DNA of 9,737 nucleotides, from contig JAIOSI010000202.1 in assembly GCA_021107695.1 (NCBI GenBank), positions 1-9,737 on the forward strand. The letters run 5' to 3'. Numbering within the stretch: position 1 is the first letter of the stretch; each line of letters begins with the position of its first letter. Position numbers and translations under genes: made by a program. The notes beneath the pieces were generated by a model. It saw nothing but the letters and a program-made list of their open reading frames with translations. It was not told where the DNA came from and searched no databases. This document shows positions 1-5,678 of the stretch, piece after piece. Source of the DNA: a bacterium (lineage in GTDB: Bacteria; RBG-13-66-14).

Positions 1-705
1 TTCGAAGGCGTGGAAGGGGTTGAACTCGCTCATCAGCGAGAAACCGATGCTGCCAAGAAGCCAGAGGCTCGACCCAACGAAGAGTATCCGGGTAACCAAA
101 GTCAGCCAGGGTGGCAGACGGAGGTGCGTCTTAATCCCCAGCTTCTTGCGCAATGGACTCGCCAGCCAGTAGAGAGCCTCCTGAAGGCTGCCGACCTGGC
201 AACCGAAGGCGCAGATGGAGCGGTTGAATACAAAGACCAGCAGCAGGAAGAAGGCGGGGAAGATGTAAAAGAGCGCGCCGATCTCCCGCCCCAGTATTGG
301 TGCCTCCAGCGGATTGCGCACAGAGCAGAGCAGGCTGGGATGACCGCCGATGTCTGTCCAGATGAAGGCGATCAGTGCCACAACCCCCAGACCAAAGATG
401 ACGCTTACTTTGCGGGTCATCAGCCCTTTGGCGAAGAGCAGCCCACCGAGCAGAGCCAGCAGAGCCAGCACTCCGAAGCGAAGGTAAACCGGCCACATCG
501 AGCCGCCCTCCACCTCTTCGTGTTCGTGTTCTTCTTCCCCTTCTACAGCCGCAGCTTCTTCGGCTTCGAGACCAGCTTGTTCGCCCTGTCCCTGACCGAG
601 GCCCTGACCCGCTCCCTGTCCGGTCGGCTCGGCGGGAGCCTCCACCGTAGCAAGAGCTGCTGCGACAAGCAACAGCATGGCGAGGATAACCAGTTTCGTC
701 TTCAT
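1..705 (-). CDS. membrane polyferredoxin-like protein (Fer4_5/NapH-like), 3' end cut by window
   Basis: The minus frame is open for 235 codons from ATG 705-703 to the window edge, so the C-terminus is missing. A good SD (GGAGG, about 6 nt upstream) fixes the start. Residues 1-20 form an N-terminal hydrophobic segment. Residues 21-68 are a low-complexity Gly/Gln then Glu/His-rich linker. At least four further hydrophobic segments follow, near 71-92, 99-116, 143-160 and 199-218. The stretch around C165-x3-C169 (NRSICAFGCQVGSLQ) and the later SEFNPF resemble the paired-cysteine and FNPF motifs of Fer4_5/NapH/NosR-type membrane ferredoxins, which carry electrons at the cytoplasmic membrane. The usual Pro after the second Cys is Gln here. 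Classical Fer4 clusters would lie in the missing part. It sits 80 bp downstream of the SatP-like gene on the same strand, so co-transcription is possible. The family is fairly clear; the specific role is unknown. Confidence 0.72.
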   Translation of the reverse strand, partial: MKTKLVILAMLLLVAAALATVEAPAEPTGQGAGQGLGQGQGEQAGLEAEEAAAVEGEEEHEHEEVEGGSMWPVYLRFGVLALLALLGGLLFAKGLMTRKVSVIFGLGVVALIAFIWTDIGGHPSLLCSVRNPLEAPILGREIGALFYIFPAFFLLLVFVFNRSICAFGCQVGSLQEALYWLASPLRKKLGIKTHLRLPPWLTLVTRILFVGSSLWLLGSIGFSLMSEFNPFHAFE

Positions 706-736
706 GAAGAACCTCCAGGCAACACAGTGCCTCGTC

Positions 737-764
737 GTAGGGACACGGCATGCCGTGTCCCTAC
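737..764. repeat. perfect 28-bp palindrome between two minus-strand genes
   Basis: The left half GTAGGGACACGGCA is followed directly by its exact reverse complement, with no spacer. The outer arms GTAGGG...CCCTAC recur, with other cores, at 1394-1416, 5867-5901, 6443-6480, 8223-8250, 9080-9114 and 9137-9162. It lies in the 80-bp gap downstream of the SatP-like gene and could form a long hairpin in a shared transcript. It lacks a T-tract, so it is better called a repetitive palindromic element than a terminator. Confidence 0.85.
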
Positions 765-785
765 GGGTTTTGGTGCAAAAGCAGC

Positions 786-1343
786 TTATTCGCTTTTTGC
801 CTTAATCACGCCGATCGGCAGGACGGTGCGTCCCTTTGCCTCGTTGAGGACCTCCGCCGCCGCCAGGTAGAAGGCGGAGGCTCCGCAGATGATACCCTCG
901 AAGCCGGTGATCTGGTTGAAGAGCGCGCCCATCTCGAACCAATGCCCAATCGCCAGCAGCCAGAAGAGAACCGTCAACGAGAGGAAGACGAACTGGATCG
1001 CCCGGTTCTTGCCCCAGGTTCCTATCCACATATAGAGCGTGAACAGTCCCCAGAGGAAGAGGTACCAGCCCATGAAGACCCGGTCGCCGCCCATCATCAC
1101 GATGGCAACCAGGGAGAGCCAGAAGAGACCGTAGCTGGTGAAGGCGGTGGTGCCGAAGGTGTTACCCTTGCGGAACTCCATGATGCCGGCGATGATCTGT
1201 GCCAGACCGCCGTAGAAGATTCCCATCGCCAGGATCATGTTATCCATCGGGAAGAACCCGGCGTTGTGGATGTTGAGCAGGATGGTGGTCATGCCAAAGC
1301 CCATCAAGCCCAGCGGAGCAGGATTTGCCCGTGCGTCGCCCAT
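786..1343 (-). CDS. satP: acetate/succinate uptake transporter, SatP/YaaH (AceTr, GPR1/FUN34) family
   Basis: This is a 185-residue membrane protein; E. coli SatP is 188, so it is full length. The family signature NPAPLGLMGFGMTT begins at residue 8. About six hydrophobic segments follow, with small-residue-rich helices such as GIFYGGLAQIIAGIMEF, where the family has conserved positions. Members carry acetate (and succinate) across the cytoplasmic membrane with protons. The start is ATG 1343-1341, preceded by GAGGAG about 4 nt upstream. A plausible promoter lies on the same strand at 1486-1458, giving a leader of about 108 nt that contains a degenerate GTAGGGG palindrome. The polyferredoxin-like gene follows after an 80-bp gap. 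The family is firm; the exact substrate is inferred from the family. An acetate carrier would suit a fermentative or acetate-exchanging organism. Confidence 0.93.
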   Translation of the reverse strand: MGDARANPAPLGLMGFGMTTILLNIHNAGFFPMDNMILAMGIFYGGLAQIIAGIMEFRKGNTFGTTAFTSYGLFWLSLVAIVMMGGDRVFMGWYLFLWGLFTLYMWIGTWGKNRAIQFVFLSLTVLFWLLAIGHWFEMGALFNQITGFEGIICGASAFYLAAAEVLNEAKGRTVLPIGVIKAKSE

Positions 1344-1393
1344 CTGTCTCCTCTACTTCGTTGGTGAATGGTTGCTGTTAAGGGGTTGAGGTT

Positions 1394-1416
1394 TAGGGGT
1401 TCGAAAACGCCCCTAC
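1394..1416. repeat. degenerate GTAGGGG...CCCCTA palindromic element
   Basis: TAGGGG at 1394-1399 pairs with CCCCTA at 1410-1415 across a 10-nt, partly self-complementary core containing TTCGAAAA. The arms match the palindrome family at 737-764 and elsewhere. It lies in the predicted 5' leader of the satP-like transcript. Confidence 0.5.
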
Positions 1417-1457
1417 AAGCCCGCTGTGAATGATTGAACAAAGTCGAAATCGAAGGG

Positions 1458-1486
1458 ATTGTAAGTAACCAGACGGTAGGCTTCAA
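1458..1486 (-). promoter_or_regulatory. predicted sigma70-type promoter for satP-like gene
   Basis: On the minus strand, TTGAAG (1486-1481) and TACAAT (1463-1458) are separated by exactly 17 bp. They match the consensus at 4 of 6 and 5 of 6 positions. Transcription would begin near 1451, about 108 nt before the ATG. This is prediction from sequence only. Confidence 0.45.
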
Positions 1487-1591
1487 GCATAGGATTGCCA
1501 AAGAAACAGCCTGCGAGCTTATCGAGACATAGGCGCAGGAGCAAACTTATGAGTAAGGTTGAGTTGTTACAAAAACTCAGCTGCAAATTAG

Positions 1592-1621
1592 TTACAGAAT
1601 TATCTCAAACGCTACTAATAG
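1592..1621 (+). promoter_or_regulatory. weak promoter candidate for first lipoprotein gene
   Basis: TTACAG (1592-1597) and TAATAG (1616-1621) are 18 bp apart in an AT-rich stretch, about 90 nt before the ATG at 1711. Other hexamer pairs are possible nearby, so the exact site is uncertain. Confidence 0.3.
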
Positions 1622-1710
1622 TCTGTTGCTCGTTGGCAGTCAAATTAACAATACTTACCTCACCCTCCCAGGGGTAATCAAACGAGTTCACCTCCAACCG
1701 AAGGAGAACC

Positions 1711-2094
1711 ATGAAAAAACTTACCCTGCTCCTCGCGGCGCTGAGCCTGATCGTCGGCGCGTTATTCCTCACCGCCTGCTCCGAGCCAATGAGCAGCGAG
1801 ACCGATGACGGGCTGGCAGCTGTGCCGGAAATACATGGAGATGGCAAATATTGGGATGGTGATAGTTGGGAAATACTAATAGGAAATGAGATAAATACTA
1901 TTACACTACACGATATATCTCAGCTTCCAACGGCTATTGCCACTACTGTCTGCGTGGATGGTGAATATAGTTTCGGGCAGCGACCAACTGGAACATATTT
2001 TATAACAGGAACATACGGAGACCTCTCTGATAACTCAGGTACGTTCGGGCACGTATATAACTACGATACGGATATTCTACTTTCTCTGGACTAG
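1711..2094 (+). CDS. small lipoprotein with conserved leader and beta-rich mature domain (copy 1)
   Basis: The product is 127 residues. The start is supported by AAGGAG at 1701-1706. Residues 1-22 form a signal peptide (MKKLTLLLAAL...), and the lipobox LTAC puts the lipidated cysteine at 23, so the protein should be anchored in the inner or outer membrane. An acidic, Ser-rich linker (SEPMSSETDDGLA) follows. The mature part from about residue 44 is a short domain of alternating hydrophobic residues (YWDGDSWE ... VDGEYSFGQRPTGTYFITGTYG), resembling carboxypeptidase-regulatory/transthyretin-like beta-sandwiches; that fold is inferred. It is a paralogue of the gene at 2321: the first 35 codons are about 90% identical in DNA with one amino-acid change, while the mature domains share only scattered residues (YWD, SWE, SGTF). 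The leader is GC-rich and the mature part AT-rich (17 G+C of 60 at 1861-1920). Function unknown. Confidence 0.85.
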   Translation: MKKLTLLLAALSLIVGALFLTACSEPMSSETDDGLAAVPEIHGDGKYWDGDSWEILIGNEINTITLHDISQLPTAIATTVCVDGEYSFGQRPTGTYFITGTYGDLSDNSGTFGHVYNYDTDILLSLD

Positions 2095-2109
2095 AGAAAG
2101 TATGTAGAC

Positions 2110-2138
2110 AACAGGCATCCTGCGGGGTGCCTGTTTGG
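2110..2138 (+). terminator. hairpin terminator after first lipoprotein gene
   Basis: AACAGGCATCC (2110-2120), loop TGCG and GGGTGCCTGTT (2125-2135) make an 11-bp stem with one G-U pair. It begins 16 bp after the stop codon. Only a short T run follows, so it may be a weak or factor-assisted terminator. Confidence 0.6.
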
Positions 2139-2146
2139 ATGTTAGA

Positions 2147-2174
2147 TTGTCAAATGTTCAATAATAGCTATAAT
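2147..2174 (+). promoter_or_regulatory. predicted upstream promoter of second lipoprotein gene
   Basis: TTGTCA (2147-2152) and a perfect TATAAT (2169-2174) are separated by 16 bp, directly downstream of the previous gene's terminator hairpin. Transcription would start near 2181, giving a leader of about 140 nt. Two copies of ATGCTGGATA (2190-2199 and 2237-2246) lie just downstream. Confidence 0.5.
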
Positions 2175-2231
2175 CTGAGATTAGTTCATATGCTGGATAG
2201 ATGTGATTATCAAAGATAGCTAAAATAGTTC

Positions 2232-2258
2232 TTGACATGCTGGATATTTTTTTATAGT
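2232..2258 (+). promoter_or_regulatory. second promoter candidate, proximal to second lipoprotein gene
   Basis: A perfect TTGACA (2232-2237) is followed by a T-rich spacer and TATAGT (2253-2258). The 15-bp spacing is short; at 17 bp the hexamer would be the poorer TAGTAG. Transcription would start near 2265, just before the 5'-leader hairpin. Confidence 0.45.
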
Positions 2259-2267
2259 AGTAGAGCT

Positions 2268-2283
2268 GTCCTCGCGTGAGGAC
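2268..2283 (+). other. 5'-leader hairpin of second lipoprotein gene
   Basis: GTCCTC, loop GCGT, GAGGAC: a perfect 6-bp stem with a 4-nt loop. It lies 27 nt upstream of the SD (AAGGAG, 2310-2315) and at the predicted 5' end of the transcript from the proximal promoter, where it could stabilise the mRNA. No regulator is identified. Confidence 0.45.
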
Positions 2284-2320
2284 GAAGTAAATCCATTTTC
2301 ACCCTTCTCAAGGAGTTTCA

Positions 2321-2731
2321 ATGAAGAAACTAACCCTGCTCCTCGCCGCGCTGAGTTTAATCGTCGGCGCGCTCTTCCTCACCGCCTGCTCCGAGCCAAT
2401 AAGCAGCGAGACCGATGATGGACTGGCGGTACCGCCCTATGGCAGTATCGCTGGAAGAGCCTATTATTGGGATGATGGTAGTTGGGAACCCGTCAACGGT
2501 ACGATGGTCAATAACATCAAGCTTTGGAAGCATGATGGTGACATTAGCCTAGTTGCATCCACTACCTGTGATGCGAACGGATACTTTGACTTTGGTTTAA
2601 GATATTGGAATACAACATATTCTGTTTCTGGAGTTTACGGCTTTGGTTACAGTGGAAGCTCTGGCACATTCTATCACACGGCTCCTTATGGAAGTACGAC
2701 CTGGGTTACTTTGTATCTGACCGAGGACTAG
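2321..2731 (+). CDS. small lipoprotein with conserved leader and beta-rich mature domain (copy 2)
   Basis: The product is 136 residues, with SD AAGGAG at 2310-2315. The signal peptide and lipobox LTAC (Cys23) match the gene at 1711, and residues 1-35 differ from it only at position 27 (Met to Ile), although ten synonymous changes have accumulated in the DNA. The mature domain has the pattern GSIAGRAYYWDDGSW ... NNIKLW ... STTCDANGYFDFGL ... TYSVSG. This fits a small carboxypeptidase-regulatory-like or SpaA/CNA-B-like beta-sandwich (inferred fold), ending in a strand of alternating hydrophobics (TWVTLYLTED). It is rich in Tyr, Trp, Ser and Gly, as in surface-exposed proteins. It is followed by a strong terminator, so it forms its own transcription unit, with two predicted promoters upstream. 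Function unknown; the pair looks like part of a lipoprotein family that keeps one leader with varied cargo. Confidence 0.85.
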   Translation: MKKLTLLLAALSLIVGALFLTACSEPISSETDDGLAVPPYGSIAGRAYYWDDGSWEPVNGTMVNNIKLWKHDGDISLVASTTCDANGYFDFGLRYWNTTYSVSGVYGFGYSGSSGTFYHTAPYGSTTWVTLYLTED

Positions 2732-2747
2732 ACCGTACATCAGTAAC

Positions 2748-2770
2748 AAAGCCCCCGTTTGGGGGCTTTT
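2748..2770. terminator. strong Rho-independent terminator, probably bidirectional
   Basis: AAAGCCCCC (2748-2756), loop GTTT and GGGGGCTTT (2761-2769) form a 9-bp GC-rich stem flanked by A's on one side and TTTT on the other. It lies between the convergent lipoprotein gene (stop at 2731) and the nidogen-like gene (stop at 2799). The A/T flanks let it act on both strands. Confidence 0.88.
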
Positions 2771-2798
2771 GCTTATCAGTAGGTACTCGCATCTGAGA

Positions 2799-3536
2799 TT
2801 ACTCAACACTCGCTTTGATCTGCCCCCAGGTGCTTTCCTCGATGGCAGAGAAGGGAGCATCGCTGGTGGTCAGCAGATACCAATCTCCCGGCTCGCAGGT
2901 AATCGGCATATACTGTAGCTCGGTGCCGGTGCTGCGATCGCCCTGCATCCCGATGGAGCCGTTGGGTTCCTCGCAGGAGGAGTTGTAGAGGAAGGCGAGG
3001 TCGGAGTCGGTGCTTCCGTCGGTGGATTCCCAGCCGATGAGGATCGCGGTAACGTTGTAGGCGGCCTTGCCCTTGGTATCCTCCCAGGGAGGAATATTGT
3101 CGAACATCACGACAAAGTGGTCGTCGAACTCCTGATAATAGATCGCTCCCTCGTCGGTGGCGTCGAGGTCGCACCACCAGGGCGCGGTTACAGAGTCAAC
3201 GAAGCAGGAGTTGAGGGTGGGGAAGTGAGTAAACCCTCGACCCAGATACATATCGACAAAGTAGACAACACCGTTCGAGCCGATGTAGACATCGTCGCGG
3301 TCTTCGCCGTAGAAAACGAAGTCGAAGCCCAGCGATCCTGCGAGCCAATATGTATCATCCGCCGAGCCGATAAGCGTGTCGGTGCTGGAGATATCGATCC
3401 AGTTATCGGCAAAAAAGGTATGGCTCTCTTCCTGATCGTACCAGTAGTAGCCACCGCCGTCGGGACCGCCGGTAGCAGCCAGGCAGAGACCCGCCGCCAA
3501 CAACAATATCAAGGTTACGCGTATATTACACCTCAC
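2799..3536 (-). CDS. secreted nidogen-like beta-sandwich protein; start codon uncertain
   Basis: The frame gives 245 residues from GTG at 3536. The N-terminus is a signal peptide (RVTLILLLAAGLCLA, cleavage near residue 20), followed by a Gly-rich segment. Residues about 65-170 carry the strand pattern of nidogen-like (NIDO) extracellular domains: GFDFVFYGEDRDDVYIGSNG, then TAPWWCDLDA, GAIYYQEFDDHFVVMFDNIP and YNVTAILIG. Four cysteines (111, 122, 188, 214) in the exported part could form disulfides. It is likely secreted or surface-located; no enzyme motif is seen. No SD precedes the GTG, which abuts a 16-nt hairpin (3537-3552). In contrast GAGGTG (3534-3529) is well placed for an ATA codon at 3524-3522, giving a normal signal peptide MRVTLILLLAAG. 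A TTGACA promoter lies at 3597-3568. Nidogen-like is a pattern match, not a proven family call. Confidence 0.8.
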   Translation of the reverse strand: MRCNIRVTLILLLAAGLCLAATGGPDGGGYYWYDQEESHTFFADNWIDISSTDTLIGSADDTYWLAGSLGFDFVFYGEDRDDVYIGSNGVVYFVDMYLGRGFTHFPTLNSCFVDSVTAPWWCDLDATDEGAIYYQEFDDHFVVMFDNIPPWEDTKGKAAYNVTAILIGWESTDGSTDSDLAFLYNSSCEEPNGSIGMQGDRSTGTELQYMPITCEPGDWYLLTTSDAPFSAIEESTWGQIKASVE

Positions 3537-3552
3537 ACTGTTTTGAAACAGT
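3537..3552 (-). promoter_or_regulatory. hairpin or operator-like palindrome abutting the nidogen-like gene start
   Basis: ACTGTTT, a 2-nt core and AAACAGT make a near-perfect 16-bp palindrome between the predicted -10 box and the coding region. As RNA it would form a 6-7 bp hairpin ending immediately before the GTG at 3536. As DNA it could be an operator. Either role would affect expression of the minus-strand gene. Confidence 0.5.
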
Positions 3553-3567
3553 CATCCCTCGTGGGGG

Positions 3568-3597
3568 AGTGTACTGACTAAGTAGAGAGATTGTCAA
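3568..3597 (-). promoter_or_regulatory. predicted promoter of the nidogen-like gene
   Basis: A perfect TTGACA (3597-3592 on the minus strand) and TACACT (3573-3568, 4 of 6) are 18 bp apart. Transcription would begin near 3561, about 25 nt before the GTG or 37 nt before the ATA candidate start. Confidence 0.5.
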
Positions 3598-3627
3598 CGC
3601 AATGAACACATCTGTCCGTAATCAACA

Positions 3628-3656
3628 TTGCGCCGGGGGAAATTATCAGCTATTAT
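3628..3656 (+). promoter_or_regulatory. predicted promoter of the subtilase gene
   Basis: TTGCGC (3628-3633) and TATTAT (3651-3656) have exactly 17 bp spacing. The start point would be near 3663, giving a leader of about 48 nt before the ATG at 3711. Confidence 0.5.
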
Positions 3657-3710
3657 ACGCACGAACTGAGGATATCTCAAAAAACTTCAATTATCACAGA
3701 AAGGTACGAC

Positions 3711-5678
3711 ATGAAGAAAAATCTGCTCATCCTGCTGATTCCCGCTCTGCTCTTTGCCGCCGAGGCGGAGATTCACCCTGCGTTGGTGTATCAGCTATCC
3801 TCCTTAAGTCTCGATGAGACCATTGAGGCGTGGGTCTTCTTTGCCGATCGGGGTTTTGACTCCGAGCTTCAAGTGGAACAGGAGCTGGCAACCTTCGTTG
3901 CCGAGATGAACTCGGCACAGCGTACTCGACGGGAGCGGGAACGGGGAGCCTTTGACCTTGCCGACGAACGCGACCTTCCGGTCAATACCGAGTATCTCTC
4001 CGCTGTGGAAGGGTTGGTAATGACGCTCCACGGTAACTCTACCATCGCTAACGCCGCCATCGTTACTGCAACCGAGGCACAGCTTCACGAGGTCGCCGAG
4101 CTGTCCTTCGTAAGGTTGCTCCAGCCGGTGGCGCATTCCGTAACCCTGGGACTGGGCGAAATGGCTCCCTATCTCGACTACGGCGACTCCGCTGGTCAGC
4201 TGGAGCAGATTCAAGTGGACGAGCTTCACGCCCTCGGCTACGATGGCTCCGGTGTAACGGTGCTGATGCTCGATACCGGATTCCGCACCGACCACAACGC
4301 CTTCGCCAATGTTGATCTGGTTGATGAGTACGACTTTGTCAACGATGATGACGACGTTGACAACGAATCCGGCGATCACGGTGATGCCTGGAATCACGGT
4401 ACCGCCACCTGGGGAACCCTTGGTGGCTACGAGGACGGCGTTCACTACGGTCCCGCCTACGGAGCCAGCTTCCTCCTCGCCAAGACCGAGGATGTGGCTG
4501 GTGAAACTCCCATCGAAGAGTATTACTACGAGCTGGGAATCAAGTGGGGAGAGGGACTTGGAGCCGAGGTTGCCTCCAGCTCTCTGGGTTACCGCTGGTA
4601 TCCCGGCGACCCCGATACCCCCTACGAAGACCTCGATGGTAAGACCACCGTCGTTGCTCTGGCTGTAAACTGGGCGGTGGACAATGGAATGCTCGTCGCC
4701 ACGGCAATGGGTAACGATTACCACTACGACCCCGACAATCCCTCCCTTATCTCCCCTGCGGATTGCGATCGGATACTCTCCTGCGGTGCCGTGGACAGCA
4801 GCGGCACTATTGCCCCTTTCTCCTCCAACGGCCCCACAGCGGACGGACGGCAGAAGCCGGAGGTCTGCGCCACCGGGGTTGACACCCACTGTCCGGTTGC
4901 TTCAGGAACAGGCGACTACTCCTGGTCCAACGGAACCAGCCTCTCCACGCCGCTGGTTGGCGGGGTGCTGGCTCTGCTGCGGCAAATTGCCCCCTCGGCA
5001 ACGGTGGCGGAAATCCGCCAGGTGCTGATGGACACAGGTACCCGCCACGACAACCAGGACAACATCTACGGTCACGGGATTGTCCAGGCTCTCGACGCCG
5101 CTTCTGAACTGGGATTCGGCTCGGTGGAGTGGGGCGAGTTCCGGGCAGACCGTAATGAAGATGGCGCGATGCTGCGCTGGCAGCTCGACGGCTTCGACAA
5201 CGGCATTGGAATCAACCTCTTCCGCTACGATGGCGACGACAACCGACTAAGGCTCAACTCCCGGCTGCTCGCCTCCACCGCTCGTGCCTGGCTCGATACC
5301 ACCGCCCCAGAGGAATCCTGCTACTACCGTCTGGAGCTTTTCGACTCTGGTGGCGAGCATTACCTCTCCCCCAGCTTCGTTCTCTCAGCCAGTAACGGAG
5401 CCATTCCCGGCGCGACCTCCAGCCTCGGCTTCTGCTACCCCAACCCCGCTGCGGAGAGCGTCAGCTTCCCCTTCTTCCTCGCTACTCCAGGACGGGTGGA
5501 GCTAACGGTTTACGACCTCGCCGGGCGACGCGTCTCCACCGTCGCCAAGGTCGAGCTGACCGCTGGCTCTCACGAGATTACCTGGCAGCTTGACGATGCC
5601 CTCCCCGCCGGGGTTTACCTCTACACCCTGACCACGCCGGATCACCAGGCAACCCGCCGCTTTGTCTTAAGCCGATAA
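3711..5678 (+). CDS. secreted subtilisin-like serine protease (S8) with FlgD/type-A-sorting-like C-terminal domain
   Basis: The product is 655 residues, with SD AAAGG about 7 nt upstream of the ATG. Signal peptide: about 1-19 (LLILLIPALLFAAEA). Residues about 21-150 are probably a propeptide. The S8 catalytic domain spans about 165-465: Asp188 in VTVLMLDTG, His229 in NHGTATWG, oxyanion Asn335 in ATAMGND, and Ser410 in NGTSLSTP, so the triad is complete. An acidic run (NDDDDVDNESGD, 211-222) lies between Asp and His and might bind calcium (inference). Residues about 472-560 look like a fibronectin-III-like linker. The C-terminal 85 residues have the FlgD-like/type-A sorting pattern YPNPA ... 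VELTVYDLAGRRV ... LPAGVYLYTL ... RRFVLSR. In Bacteroidetes such domains send proteins through the type IX system; in related phyla this is unproven. It should cleave extracellular proteins; the substrate is unknown. Confidence 0.95.
   Translation: MKKNLLILLIPALLFAAEAEIHPALVYQLSSLSLDETIEAWVFFADRGFDSELQVEQELATFVAEMNSAQRTRRERERGAFDLADERDLPVNTEYLSAVEGLVMTLHGNSTIANAAIVTATEAQLHEVAELSFVRLLQPVAHSVTLGLGEMAPYLDYGDSAGQLEQIQVDELHALGYDGSGVTVLMLDTGFRTDHNAFANVDLVDEYDFVNDDDDVDNESGDHGDAWNHGTATWGTLGGYEDGVHYGPAYGASFLLAKTEDVAGETPIEEYYYELGIKWGEGLGAEVASSSLGYRWYPGDPDTPYEDLDGKTTVVALAVNWAVDNGMLVATAMGNDYHYDPDNPSLISPADCDRILSCGAVDSSGTIAPFSSNGPTADGRQKPEVCATGVDTHCPVASGTGDYSWSNGTSLSTPLVGGVLALLRQIAPSATVAEIRQVLMDTGTRHDNQDNIYGHGIVQALDAASELGFGSVEWGEFRADRNEDGAMLRWQLDGFDNGIGINLFRYDGDDNRLRLNSRLLASTARAWLDTTAPEESCYYRLELFDSGGEHYLSPSFVLSASNGAIPGATSSLGFCYPNPAAESVSFPFFLATPGRVELTVYDLAGRRVSTVAKVELTAGSHEITWQLDDALPAGVYLYTLTTPDHQATRRFVLSR

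Larger units (their letters stand above)
1344..1710. other. intergenic region between divergent satP-like and lipoprotein genes
   Basis: There are 367 bases with no convincing gene. It holds a probable minus-strand promoter (1458-1486), a degenerate palindrome (1394-1416), a weak plus-strand promoter candidate (1592-1621), and a short inverted repeat TGAGTT/AACTCA at 1560-1579. From about 1540 the sequence becomes AT-rich, as expected for a promoter region. The short open frames here have no SD and no recognisable protein character. Confidence 0.6.

Noticed and set aside
10..870. 286-codon open frame on the plus strand, and a 206-codon alternative minus frame at 131-751
   Set aside because: Both overlap the polyferredoxin-like gene in other frames. 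Their proteins are low-complexity or Arg/Ser-rich, with no family motif, and the true frame has an SD, membrane segments and a Cys motif.
2597..2860. Minus-strand frame of 87 codons across the terminator at 2748-2770
   Set aside because: It spans a strong intrinsic terminator and overlaps the ends of two better genes; it has no SD or motif.
3804..4889. 361-codon open frame opposite the subtilase gene
   Set aside because: It is antisense to the region encoding the catalytic Asp, His and Asn. The Gly/Val-rich translation is typical of the reverse strand of GC-rich genes, and it shows no motif.
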